DNA of 64,000 nt from Lachnospiraceae bacterium (lineage in GTDB: Bacteria > Bacillota > Clostridia > Lachnospirales > Lachnospiraceae): the NCBI GenBank assembly GCA_017474455.1, contig JAFVHP010000036.1:1-64000 (forward strand). Direction: 5' to 3'. Below, one piece after another: positions 39,801-48,163 of the stretch (its first letter is position 1; every line of letters begins with the position of its first letter). The translations under genes were made by a program, and so were the position numbers. The notes under the pieces are model-generated. The model saw nothing but the letters and a program-made list of their open reading frames with translations, was not told the DNA's origin and ran no database searches.

Positions 39801-41888
39801 ATGAAACACACTAAACAGAAAAGAAACCTTGCAAAGCTGCTGTCCGCTGTCCTGATGTCTGTGCTCTTTCTGTCGCTGCCTTTGACTGCCCTTCACGCGA
39901 GGGATGCCGGCGGCATCGAAAGCAAAAATCTTCTGGACAATCCCGGCGGTGAAGACGGGGACCTGTCCGGATGGACAGATGCTGCGGAAGAAGAAACCGG
40001 GGACGGGACCTTCTCCGCTGTCCCGGAATACGTCTGGGGAAGCAGTATTATCGAACCTTTTGAAGGCGGTTATTTCTTTTTTGCCGGCGCTACGCCGGGA
40101 AACCGTATATACCAGGATGTCGACATCTCTGATTATCCCGCCGGGAGCAGGTTCACCCTGTCAGGTTATATGAACGGCTGGGAGACCGATCACGGCGACA
40201 ACTCTTATCTGGAAATGGATTTCCGCGACCGCAGGGGCCGCAGCCTTGCCGCGGACAGCGTATGCGAACCCAGCATCGCCGGATGGGAGCTTTATAAGCT
40301 CGTAATGGAAAAGCCGGAAGGCGCCGAAACAGTCAGGGTCTCCCTGATCGCGGAAAGAAACACCGGCTCAGACTGCGACAGCTATTTTGACGGTATCTCC
40401 CTGACCGCGGAAGTGCCTGAGGAGGACGCAGAAGAAAAAGAAGAGCGCCCGGCAGGCAATGACAAAAAGACTCCGGAAGAAGAAGTATTGTGGACGAACT
40501 TTAATACGGACGCCGTCCATAACGGCGCGCCGGTGTCCATAACCATAAATGTGGAAGATGAAGTCAGGATCACTTCGATCACGACCTATCACTGGAATGA
40601 CGGTAAAGGCGATACGCCCGGTTCGATAAGTATCTGGACAGGCGGGGAACAGCTGGGATCCTGGGATGCCGAAGCCCGTTCAGGCTCCGGCGCCGACAAT
40701 GTCCTCTGGGACATCGCGCCGGACATCGTCCTGAAAGCAGGCAAGGCGTATGACTTCGTGGATTCTTCCCCGGCGACCTGGAGCTGCAACTCCGGATCGG
40801 ATAATGAAGGATTCCTGGAGATCCGCGGCTGGTTCACTTCTGACGAAGAGACGGGCGCCTATTATGTCGGTGAGCCCAACTATGAGCTCAGCTACGGCAC
40901 CGGGACCTCCCCGACTTCCTATATCAATCCTGTCTATATCTCCTGTGATGTTGAAAACGGGGAACTGCTGATCGCCTATACGAACGAAAAAGACCATTTC
41001 GGCAGCCTTGACAGTGAAGACCCGGAGGAATATGACCGGCTCCAGAAGACTGCCCTGTATGAAAAGACGAGGTCCGGACGCTGGAGGAAGCTTGGCCGCG
41101 TGTCCACGAAGATCACCGGCGCCTACAACGCGAGGAACGATGAAGGCGATTACGGCACGATACGGCTGGCGTTCTGCAGCCGTGACAAGGCGTTTTCCTT
41201 TACCGGGAATGAATATGCCGTCAGTTTCGATATTTATACCAACGGGCACCATATGACACCGGAAGACGCGGACCTTTTCCTGATCGAAGACGCGCCTGAG
41301 ATCATGCCGGCGGACATAGAGACGGATGATGGAGAGGAAGACGGATCAGACCGTTCCGGTGAAAGCGCCGGAGGACCGGCAGCATATGCCGTGACAGGCG
41401 GCCGTTTTGAGATCCTGCAGTCCGGCGAAAAGGTCTATCACAAAGCGGACGGAAGCGATGCCGTGAATGAATGGGTCGAAGAAGACGGAAAATACTTTTT
41501 CCTGGACCACAGCGGCTGCCTGATGAAGGACTGTTACAGTTCCGACGGTTACTGGGTAGCCGGCGACGGCAGCTGGATGGAAAGCGTGCCCCAGCGCACG
41601 GATGATCCCGAGCCTCTTGCCGATACTGAATATGCCGATGAGACCGGCACCGTCTGGACATTTGATTTTATCCGCTACGCGGATGGAAAGCACTACTGCA
41701 TCGCGACGAAATCATACAGTTTCGGGTATGAAGAGACCTTTGACATGACTCCGATCGGCCACGGCGGCTATCTTCTGGAAGATGAAGAGAACCCCGGCAT
41801 GTACTGCCAGCTTTCCGTTTCTTCCGATCAGAAAAGCATCATCGTGAGCGGCTCGGGCAGTTCAGACGATTATCAGGCTCAGGACTGA
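39801..41888 (+). CDS. Large secreted wall-associated multidomain protein
   Basis: Predicted 695-residue exported protein without recognised enzyme domain. Residues 1-33 are a signal peptide (LLSAVLMSVLFLSLPLTAL, cleavage near HA). Residues about 40-200 look like a carbohydrate-binding jelly roll (NLLDNPGGEDGDLSGWTDAA, GGYFFFAGATPGNRIYQDVD). An acidic linker follows. Residues about 232-345 form a second beta domain (SITTYHWNDGKGDTPGSISI). A third beta region reaches about 505. Residues about 550-600 contain KVYHKADGSDAVNEWVEEDG and KYFFLDHSGCLMKDCYSSDG, aromatic/Gly repeats like putative cell-wall-binding repeats. A final 85-residue domain follows. AAGGAGG precedes the ATG. The last ten bases overlap the convergent YczE-like gene. 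Adhesion or glycan binding is a reasonable guess. Confidence 0.78.
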   Translation: MKHTKQKRNLAKLLSAVLMSVLFLSLPLTALHARDAGGIESKNLLDNPGGEDGDLSGWTDAAEEETGDGTFSAVPEYVWGSSIIEPFEGGYFFFAGATPGNRIYQDVDISDYPAGSRFTLSGYMNGWETDHGDNSYLEMDFRDRRGRSLAADSVCEPSIAGWELYKLVMEKPEGAETVRVSLIAERNTGSDCDSYFDGISLTAEVPEEDAEEKEERPAGNDKKTPEEEVLWTNFNTDAVHNGAPVSITINVEDEVRITSITTYHWNDGKGDTPGSISIWTGGEQLGSWDAEARSGSGADNVLWDIAPDIVLKAGKAYDFVDSSPATWSCNSGSDNEGFLEIRGWFTSDEETGAYYVGEPNYELSYGTGTSPTSYINPVYISCDVENGELLIAYTNEKDHFGSLDSEDPEEYDRLQKTALYEKTRSGRWRKLGRVSTKITGAYNARNDEGDYGTIRLAFCSRDKAFSFTGNEYAVSFDIYTNGHHMTPEDADLFLIEDAPEIMPADIETDDGEEDGSDRSGESAGGPAAYAVTGGRFEILQSGEKVYHKADGSDAVNEWVEEDGKYFFLDHSGCLMKDCYSSDGYWVAGDGSWMESVPQRTDDPEPLADTEYADETGTVWTFDFIRYADGKHYCIATKSYSFGYEETFDMTPIGHGGYLLEDEENPGMYCQLSVSSDQKSIIVSGSGSSDDYQAQD

Positions 41889-42556
41889 AACTTACCGACG
41901 ATCCTGCTGACGGTCCTTTCGTTGACAGGAAGGAATATCCCTGCCACAGGACCCACCAGCGCGACGCAGATCAGGGTGCCGATGCCGGCTGTCCCGCCCA
42001 TCAGGAAACCGGCCAGTGTGAACAGCGCGTCCACCACCAGCCTTGTTATGCTGAATTTCAGTTTCAGCTTGTCCGAGAGGGCCACCGCCACCAGGTCATT
42101 GGGCCCGGTGCCCGCATCTGATTTGATCACTATGGTCATCCCGTAAGAGAGGATGACACAGCCCAGCGCCACCATGACGATCCGTGCCGCCAGAGAACCG
42201 GACCCGGAGACTACAGGCCCCAGCATCCATGTGAAAGCATCGATGATGGGGCCTCCGCACAGCATGCAGAGTATCGTCCCGATCTTCACATAACTCCTGT
42301 CCACGACGATAAGCACGAGCATGATCAGCACGCATATGCCCATATGCACCCCTCCGTGGGTGACAAAGGACAGTCCGAAGCTTTCCGTAAGCCTGCCGGT
42401 TATCCCCTGGACCAGGACATTGAACGGGTCCGATCCCAGGTCAGAGAGAAGGAACAGCGTAACGCCGAAATGGGCAATAATAAGGCCGGCCATCAAAATG
42501 GCCGACCTTATGATCCACTCTTTTACTGTCCTGTTCCCGATCTTCGCGCTCAGCAT
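41879..42556 (-). CDS. YczE/YitT-like integral membrane protein, last gene of the T-box operon
   Basis: Predicted 225-residue membrane protein resembling the YczE/YyaS/YitT group. About five segments, with IIRSAILMAGLIIAHFGVTL, FLLSDLGSDPFNVLVQGITG (the conserved DLGSDP loop), GVHMGICVLIMLVLIVVDRS, VIKSDAGTGPNDLVAVALSD (a second conserved polar loop, DAGTGPND) and TLAGFLMGGTAGIGTLICVA. The ATG at 42556 overlaps the last codons of the gamma-subunit gene by seven bases, so it is translated as part of the oxidoreductase operon; a longer frame upstream lacks a ribosome-binding site. Function unknown. Position suggests it may move the organic acid substrate or product, which is inference. Confidence 0.78.
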   Translation of the reverse strand: MLSAKIGNRTVKEWIIRSAILMAGLIIAHFGVTLFLLSDLGSDPFNVLVQGITGRLTESFGLSFVTHGGVHMGICVLIMLVLIVVDRSYVKIGTILCMLCGGPIIDAFTWMLGPVVSGSGSLAARIVMVALGCVILSYGMTIVIKSDAGTGPNDLVAVALSDKLKLKFSITRLVVDALFTLAGFLMGGTAGIGTLICVALVGPVAGIFLPVNERTVSRIVGKFQS

Positions 42557-43086
42557 TCGTATGCGGCGCCGATATCCATCGCCTTGAGGTTCAGGTCGTA
42601 CAGGTTCTGGTGACGCGCCGAGACGCACTTGTGAAGGGCGTCCTCCAAAAAGTCCCTGGAGATCTCCGGGACGACACTCATCAGTTTGCCTGTCATGACC
42701 ATGTTGGCAAGGGTCGGGGCTCCCATTTCGTTGGCAAGCATCGTGGCAGGGATCTCATAGACCTCGACGTCGGTCCTTTTCACATGCCTGGTGATCAGGG
42801 TGGAATCTATGAAGATCTTTCCGCCGGGCTTTACCGCGTCTTCATATTTATCCAGTGAAGGCAGATTCATCGCGATCAGGATATCCGGCTTTGTAATGAT
42901 CGGAGATCCGATCGGAGTATCGGAGATGGTCACCGAGCAGTTCGCCGTACCGCCGCGCATCTCGGGGCCGTAAGACGGCAGCCATGATACCTGCCTGTCT
43001 TCCAGCAGCGCTTTGTACGCAAGAAGTTTTCCTGAGAACAGGATCCCCTGTCCGCCGAATCCGGCAAATAAGATTTCCAGTGTCAT
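42550..43086 (-). CDS. 2-oxoacid:ferredoxin oxidoreductase, gamma subunit
   Basis: Predicted 178-residue gamma subunit of the pyruvate/ketoisovalerate oxidoreductase family. [20 protein letters not shown] is the N-terminal signature of the gamma domain, followed by [20 protein letters not shown] with the conserved GPEMRGG. It helps bind coenzyme A and completes the active site with the alpha and beta subunits. It starts two bases after the beta-subunit stop. Gamma, beta, alpha and delta are all present as separate genes, the four-subunit archaeal/clostridial VOR/KOR arrangement. Substrate is discussed under the alpha subunit. Confidence 0.9.
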   Translation of the reverse strand: MTLEILFAGFGGQGILFSGKLLAYKALLEDRQVSWLPSYGPEMRGGTANCSVTISDTPIGSPIITKPDILIAMNLPSLDKYEDAVKPGGKIFIDSTLITRHVKRTDVEVYEIPATMLANEMGAPTLANMVMTGKLMSVVPEISRDFLEDALHKCVSARHQNLYDLNLKAMDIGAAYEC

Positions 43087-43088
43087 AC

Positions 43089-43847
43089 TTAAGCCTCCTT
43101 TGCAGCAGCTGCTGTCCTGTCCTTGTAAACGCCCAGCGGATAATAAGGGATCATCTTATCATCGATCCACTTCAGCGCTTCCTGGGGAGACAAGCCCCAG
43201 TTGGTCGGGCAGGCCGAGACGACTTCGATCAATGAAAAGCCTTTGCCTTCCACCTGGTTGCGGAAAGCCTTTTCAATCGCGCGCTTGGCGTTGTTGATAT
43301 TCTTCACGCTGTTGACGGCGACTCTTTCAATATACTCGGGGCCGTCAAGCGTAGCGAGCATTTCGCACACTCTTACGGGATAACCTGCCGTTTTGACGTC
43401 ACGCCCGTAAGGGGAGGTCTGTGTGACCTGTCCCGGAAGGGACGTGGGAGCCATCTGTCCGCCTGTCATTCCGTAGATCGCGTTATTGACGAAGATGACC
43501 GTGATATTCTCACCGCGGGTAGCCGCGTGTACGGTTTCCGCCATACCGATCGAAGCAAGGTCGCCGTCGCCCTGATAAGTGAACACGATACGGTCCGGAA
43601 GGGATCTTTTGATGCCTGTCGCCATGGCCGGGGCACGGCCGTGGGCGGCTTCCGCCATATCACAGTTGAAATAGTCATATGCCATGACCGCACAGCCTAC
43701 CGGTGCGACGCCGATCGTGATGCCTTCTATATCAAGGGCATCGATGGCCTGCGCGACGAGCTTGTGGATGATACCGTGCGTGCAGCCCGGGCAGTAATGC
43801 AGTTCCAGGTCTGAGAGTGCGTGCGGTTTTTCGTAAACGATTGCCAT
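43089..43847 (-). CDS. 2-oxoacid:ferredoxin oxidoreductase, beta subunit (TPP-binding)
   Basis: Predicted 252-residue thiamine pyrophosphate-binding subunit. HYCPGCTHGIIHKLVAQAID has the conserved CPGC-H cluster- and TPP-site motif; FTYQGDGDLASIGMAETVHA is the GDG motif with the downstream FVNNAIYGMTGGQMAPTSLP that together bind Mg-TPP. CPTNWGLSPQEALKWIDDKM is the C-terminal block shared with 2-oxoglutarate and branched-chain oxidoreductases. The start overlaps the alpha-subunit stop by one base. The complex catalyses 2-oxoacid + CoA + oxidised ferredoxin to acyl-CoA + CO2 + reduced ferredoxin, a reaction that can run in reverse when reduced ferredoxin is plentiful. Confidence 0.9.
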   Translation of the reverse strand: MAIVYEKPHALSDLELHYCPGCTHGIIHKLVAQAIDALDIEGITIGVAPVGCAVMAYDYFNCDMAEAAHGRAPAMATGIKRSLPDRIVFTYQGDGDLASIGMAETVHAATRGENITVIFVNNAIYGMTGGQMAPTSLPGQVTQTSPYGRDVKTAGYPVRVCEMLATLDGPEYIERVAVNSVKNINNAKRAIEKAFRNQVEGKGFSLIEVVSACPTNWGLSPQEALKWIDDKMIPYYPLGVYKDRTAAAAKEA

Positions 43848-44908
43848 CAGTCCATCCCTCCTTCCAGATTCTTAACGGTCTCAATGATCTGCTCCGGTGT
43901 GGGGATCATCCCGCCTACGCGGCTGCAGAGCACGACGGGCTTCTTGCTGTTTTCCGCAAGCTTGATGTCTTCGATCATCTGTCCCATCGAAAGTTCGACG
44001 GAAACGAAGGCTTTTACCTTATCGGAAGCTTCAAGGACCGCCTTCTTCGGGAAAGGCCACAGCGTGACAGGGCGGATAAGGCCAGCCTTTATCCCTTCGG
44101 CACGGAGGGCAGTTACCGCGTTTTTCGCGACACGCGCGGCTATGCCGTACGCCACAAGGCCGATCTCGGCATCGTCCATCATGAAGGACTCGAAGCGGAC
44201 TTCGTTCTCTTCCACCGTCTTATAACGTTCGAAGCGCTCAAGGTTCTTCTTTTCGAGCATTTCGGGATTGAGATAAAGCGAATTGATGATATTGTGCTTC
44301 CTCTTTCCCTCCGTGCCCGTGATGGCCCAGGGCTTTTCGACCGGTTTGTATTCGATATTCTCAAGGGTGACCGGCTCCATCATCTGGCCGATCGTGCCGT
44401 CCGCAAGGATCATGGCCGGCATACGGTATTTATCGGCCAGGTCGAAGGCGAGCGCAGTAAGGTCAGCCATCTCCTGTACGGAAGCGGGTGCCAGTACGAT
44501 CAGGTGGTAATCACCGTGTCCGCCGCCTTTTGTCGCCTGGAAATAATCCGACTGTGAAGGCTGGATACCGCCCAGGCCCGGGCCGCCGCGCTGTACGTTG
44601 ATGATCAGTGCGGGCAGGTCTGACCCTGCGATATAGGAGATACCCTCCTGCTTTAAGGAAACACCCGGGGAACTGGAAGAAGTCATGACGCGCTTGCCGG
44701 TGCCGGCAACGCCGTATACCATATTGATGGCGGCGATCTCAGACTCTGCCTGCAGGAACGTTCCGCCGATCTTGGGCATCATTTTGGCCATATAGGCCGC
44801 CAGCTCCGTCTGCGGTGTTATCGGATAGCCGAAATAATGGCGGCAGCCTGACCTGATAGCCGCCTCGGCGATCGCTTCATTACCTTTCATTAGTACTTTT
44901 TCTGCCAT
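43847..44908 (-). CDS. vorB: 2-oxoacid (3-methyl-2-oxobutanoate-type):ferredoxin oxidoreductase, alpha subunit VorB
   Basis: Predicted 353-residue alpha subunit. It reads like proteins annotated VorB: KVLMKGNEAIAEAAIRSGCR, HYFGYPITPQTELAAYMAKM, FLQAESEIAAINMVYGVAGT, TSSSSPGVSLKQEGISYIAG and VQRGGPGLGGIQPSQSDYFQ. These form the pyrimidine-binding TPP domain. The VOR group prefers branched-chain 2-oxoacids from valine, leucine and isoleucine; relatives act on 2-oxoglutarate, so sequence alone is suggestive. The Ile-type T-box leader of this operon and the acyl-CoA synthetases upstream strengthen the branched-chain assignment. The ferredoxin-like delta gene lies nine bases upstream. Confidence 0.88.
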   Translation of the reverse strand: MAEKVLMKGNEAIAEAAIRSGCRHYFGYPITPQTELAAYMAKMMPKIGGTFLQAESEIAAINMVYGVAGTGKRVMTSSSSPGVSLKQEGISYIAGSDLPALIINVQRGGPGLGGIQPSQSDYFQATKGGGHGDYHLIVLAPASVQEMADLTALAFDLADKYRMPAMILADGTIGQMMEPVTLENIEYKPVEKPWAITGTEGKRKHNIINSLYLNPEMLEKKNLERFERYKTVEENEVRFESFMMDDAEIGLVAYGIAARVAKNAVTALRAEGIKAGLIRPVTLWPFPKKAVLEASDKVKAFVSVELSMGQMIEDIKLAENSKKPVVLCSRVGGMIPTPEQIIETVKNLEGGMD

Positions 44909-44917
44909 GCCGTCACC

Positions 44918-45124
44918 TTACCTTTCCACCGTTATGACCGAATCCGGGCACATGATAGCGCAAGAAGCGCAGCCCACGCATTTCTCGGGATACAGGATGA
45001 CAGCCGGCGAATACCCTTTCCGGTTGATCTCTTCCTTATCCAGGGCAAGAAGATCCAGCGGGCAGGCTTCAACGCACAGACCGCAGCCCTTGCAGATGTC
45101 CTTGTTGAATGTAACTTTTGCCAT
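44918..45124 (-). CDS. 2-oxoacid:ferredoxin oxidoreductase, delta subunit (two [4Fe-4S] ferredoxin)
   Basis: Predicted 68-residue electron-transfer subunit with two cluster motifs: CKGCGLCVEACP and CVGCASCAIMCP, each CxxCxxCxxxCP, binding two [4Fe-4S] clusters. It accepts electrons from TPP-linked chemistry in the beta subunit and passes them to free ferredoxin, or the reverse. The ATG at 45124 follows AGGAGGCATACGA; an in-frame ATG seven codons upstream lacks a site. It lies between the P-loop ATPase and alpha-subunit genes, in the usual delta-alpha-beta-gamma order. Confidence 0.92.
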   Translation of the reverse strand: MAKVTFNKDICKGCGLCVEACPLDLLALDKEEINRKGYSPAVILYPEKCVGCASCAIMCPDSVITVER

Positions 45125-45153
45125 TCGTATGCCTCCTGAAAACAATGATATTG

Positions 45154-45846
45154 TCAGTACTTTTTCTGCAGCTTCAGTGTGAACACATCCGGTATGCTCT
45201 TTGCGGCTTCCTCAGAGATCTTTTCATATACTGTCGTCATGACCAGCGGGAGCCCGGCAAGATCTGCCAGCACTTTTGACTTCTCATATCCCGACTGGAC
45301 CGTACCGACCAAAGTCTCTTCCGCCAGGTTCGTATTGTTGACGATCCCGGTAAACGGGATACGGCATGCTTCCTCGATCTCCATGAGCACTTCCATGGCC
45401 TCTTCCGGTTCCCGGGTAAGGGGCCTCATGAAGTTGGCTACGAACAGCATCTCGAAGTTCTGTTCCTCGAGGATATACTGCCTGTAGCGGCCCAGCGCGT
45501 ACGCCCCGCGGTCGTCGCCGCCGATATCGAGAACGGCGTAGCGGCTCTGGTCCTGCACCAGCCTGTATGCCTCGGCAGGGAGCGAGGGCAGGTCTACGGA
45601 TGAATTCGCGAAGGGAAGGCTGATGACCTCGATGCCTGCCGCCCTCAGTTCATCCTCCGAATCCTTGGTCCTGAAATAGGGGTTCACCACATCCAGGTCG
45701 CCGATGGAAACGGGCAGGCCGCGGCGGCTCAGGTATTCCGCATAGTTGACCGCGATGTTGGTCTTGCCGCTGCCGTAATGCCCCGCCAGGAGCGTTACTC
45801 TGCGCGGATCCGGAGAAAGCGGCCCGGATACGGGTGCCGTACCCAT
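45154..45846 (-). CDS. P-loop ATPase of the MinD/ParA-like type inside the oxidoreductase operon
   Basis: Predicted 230-residue soluble ATP-binding protein. VTLLAGHYGSGKTNIAVNYA contains the Walker A loop GHYGSGKT; SIGDLDVVNPYFRTKDSEDE resembles the switch region of deviant-Walker ATPases (DxDVVNP), and YAVLDIGGDDRGAYALGRYR looks like Walker B. It ends in KLQKKY. The gene overlaps the upstream synthetase stop by one base and precedes the ferredoxin subunit, so it is certainly co-expressed. Comparable ATPases beside 2-oxoacid oxidoreductases are found in Clostridia as I recall, but their job is not established; cluster loading or complex assembly is a plausible inference. Confidence 0.78.
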   Translation of the reverse strand: MGTAPVSGPLSPDPRRVTLLAGHYGSGKTNIAVNYAEYLSRRGLPVSIGDLDVVNPYFRTKDSEDELRAAGIEVISLPFANSSVDLPSLPAEAYRLVQDQSRYAVLDIGGDDRGAYALGRYRQYILEEQNFEMLFVANFMRPLTREPEEAMEVLMEIEEACRIPFTGIVNNTNLAEETLVGTVQSGYEKSKVLADLAGLPLVMTTVYEKISEEAAKSIPDVFTLKLQKKY

Positions 45847-48134
45847 TACAGATCGTGGCGGATGATCTTGCCGGATACTGTCTTCGGAAGCTCATCCCTG
45901 AATACGACCAGTCTGGGATACTTGTACGGAGCCGTATGGGTCTTGACGTAATCCTGGATCTCCTTTTTCAGCTCTTCCGTAGGCTCGGTCCCCTTTGTAA
46001 GGACGACGGAAGCCTTTACGATCTGTCCCCTGACCTCGTCCGGGGCAGCGGAAACGCCGCACTCCAGGACATAGGGAAGTTCCATGATCACGCTCTCTAT
46101 CTCGAAAGGCCCGATACGGTAGCCGGAAGACTTGATCATATCGTCTACGCGGCCGACGTACCAGTAATAACCGTCCTCATCACGCCACGCGGTATCGCCC
46201 GTATGGTAGAATCCGTCGTGCCAGACTGCTTTTGTGCCTTCTTCGTTGTGATAATATCCGGTGAACAGGCCGTTGGGCTTGCCCTTGCTGACGTCGATGA
46301 CGATCTCGCCGACTTCACCGTCAGGCACAGGATTGCCTTCGGCATCCACCAGGGAAACATCGTAGATCGGGGCGGGCTTGCCCATGGAGCCGATCTTGTG
46401 CGCAGCGCCCACAAGGTTGCCGATGATCATCGTGGATTCCGACTGGCCGAAACCTTCTATGATCTGGAGCCCGGTCAGCTTTTCGAACTGCCTGTACACT
46501 TCGGGGTTCAGCGCTTCGCCCGCGGTCGTCATCCGCTGTACGGAGCTGAAATCGTATTTGGAGATATCCTCCTTGATCATCATGCGCAGCATGGTCGGCG
46601 GCGCGCAGAATGTGGTGATCTGGTATTTCGCGAACATGGGCATGATCTTCGCGGCGTCGAATCTGTCAAAGTCATATACGAAGGTCGCGGATTCGTTCAG
46701 CCACTGGCCGTACAGCTTGCCCCACATGGCCTTCGCCCAGCCCGTATCGGAGATCGTAAAGTGGAGTCCGTCCGGATCTGTCCCGTGCCAGTATTTCGCC
46801 GTATGGAAATGACCCAGCGCGTATTTGTGGTTGTGGACCGCGATCTTGGGATAGCCCGACGTTCCAGACGTAAAGAACATGATCATCGGGTCGTCGCCGC
46901 AGGGTGAATCCTCGGTACGCACGATATGTGAGCTGAAAAGCACATATTCATCATCGAAGGAACGCCATCCTTCGCGCCTGCCGTTGACGATCAGGAGGTT
47001 CTTCACCTGAGGCGCGCTCTTTAAGGCCTCTTCGACGCTTTCCGCCGTGTTGCCGTCCGCCGTGCAGATGATGGTCTTCACGTCGGCAGCCTTGATGCGG
47101 TATTCGATGTCATGGGCCAGGAGCTGCGCGGTCGCCGGGATTGCGACGGCGCCGATCTTGTTGAGCCCCAGCATCGCGAACCAGAACTGGTAATGGCGCT
47201 TAAGGATGAGCATGACCTTGTCGCCCTTTTTGATGCCGAGGGATTTGAAGTAGTTGGCGCACTTGCAGGACGCGTGGCGCATATCAGTGAATGTGAAGCG
47301 CTTTTCGTTCCCGTCCCTGTCCACGTACAGCATGGCCAGCTTTTCGGGTTCCTTATAGGAAAGCGCATCGACAAGGTCGAAAGCGAAGTTGAATTTATCG
47401 GTATTCTTGAACTTGATCGAAGTAGGAGTACCCTTTTCATTCTCTTCAACATCGATGTACTGCTGCCAGATACGTTCTTTTGTATCTTTCTTGACAACGC
47501 TTCTGGGTTCCTCCATGGGAACGTGCAGCAGATTCTGTATCGGCGCGCCGGTAGGGTTCAGGACGATGGCATAGAACTCACAGTCTTCGCCGTTGACGGC
47601 GACCATCCCGTGGGGCGTGGAAGAATCAAGATAGATCGAGTCCCCGGGGTTCAGCGTGGTCTTGTGCCCGCCGATCTGCACCATCAGGTGTCCCGAGATC
47701 ACGATATCCAGCTCCTGCCCTTCATGGGTGGTCAGCTCGATGTCGCGCTGCTCCGCGCCGTTAATATAGTTGCTCCTGACGAACAGCGGCTCCGCAATCC
47801 TGTTGATGAAGGTATTCGCGAGGTTATAATATGTCATTCCGTGCGCGTTCGCGATCTCCTGGCCTTCGTTCGCCCGGGTCACCATAAAGGATTTAAGGGT
47901 CGGGCTGTGGCCTTCGATGATATCCGTCGCATCGACGCCCAGGGCCAGCGCGCACCTGTAGATAAAGGCAAATGTCAGGTCCGCCTCACCTGATTCGCAG
48001 GCTACATACTCTTCCTGCGTGACGTCGGTCTTGGCAGCCATCTCATACGTCGTCAGGCCCAGGATCTCCCTCAGCTCTTTAATTCGTTCCGCCATTTCTC
48101 GGATCTTGAAATCAAGTCCGGTCATCTGTGCCAT
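45846..48134 (-). CDS. XRE-HTH/cupin/acyl-CoA synthetase fusion (second copy)
   Basis: Predicted 762-residue three-domain protein. Residues about 12-68 are an XRE-type helix-turn-helix (RIKELREILGLTTYEMAAKT, DVTQEEYVACESGEADLTFA). Residues about 120-195 are a cupin barrel (ELTTHEGQELDIVISGHLMV, LNPGDSIYLDSSTPHGM). From about 245 onward it is an AMP-forming acyl-CoA synthetase of the medium/short-chain type: A3 loop FFTSGTSGYPK (420-430), GEALNPEVYRQFEKLTGLQI then EGFGQSEST, YVGRVDDMIKSSGYRIGPFE and the C-terminal LPKTVSGKIIRHDL with the adenylation Lys. The synthetase part activates a carboxylic acid to its CoA ester. HTH-cupin pairs are normally free-standing regulators, so the fusion is unusual. 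AAAGGAG precedes the ATG. Paralogue at 48164-50443. Confidence 0.87.
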   Translation of the reverse strand: MAQMTGLDFKIREMAERIKELREILGLTTYEMAAKTDVTQEEYVACESGEADLTFAFIYRCALALGVDATDIIEGHSPTLKSFMVTRANEGQEIANAHGMTYYNLANTFINRIAEPLFVRSNYINGAEQRDIELTTHEGQELDIVISGHLMVQIGGHKTTLNPGDSIYLDSSTPHGMVAVNGEDCEFYAIVLNPTGAPIQNLLHVPMEEPRSVVKKDTKERIWQQYIDVEENEKGTPTSIKFKNTDKFNFAFDLVDALSYKEPEKLAMLYVDRDGNEKRFTFTDMRHASCKCANYFKSLGIKKGDKVMLILKRHYQFWFAMLGLNKIGAVAIPATAQLLAHDIEYRIKAADVKTIICTADGNTAESVEEALKSAPQVKNLLIVNGRREGWRSFDDEYVLFSSHIVRTEDSPCGDDPMIMFFTSGTSGYPKIAVHNHKYALGHFHTAKYWHGTDPDGLHFTISDTGWAKAMWGKLYGQWLNESATFVYDFDRFDAAKIMPMFAKYQITTFCAPPTMLRMMIKEDISKYDFSSVQRMTTAGEALNPEVYRQFEKLTGLQIIEGFGQSESTMIIGNLVGAAHKIGSMGKPAPIYDVSLVDAEGNPVPDGEVGEIVIDVSKGKPNGLFTGYYHNEEGTKAVWHDGFYHTGDTAWRDEDGYYWYVGRVDDMIKSSGYRIGPFEIESVIMELPYVLECGVSAAPDEVRGQIVKASVVLTKGTEPTEELKKEIQDYVKTHTAPYKYPRLVVFRDELPKTVSGKIIRHDL

Positions 48135-48163
48135 AAGCGCACTCCTTTATTTCAGCTAGCTGT

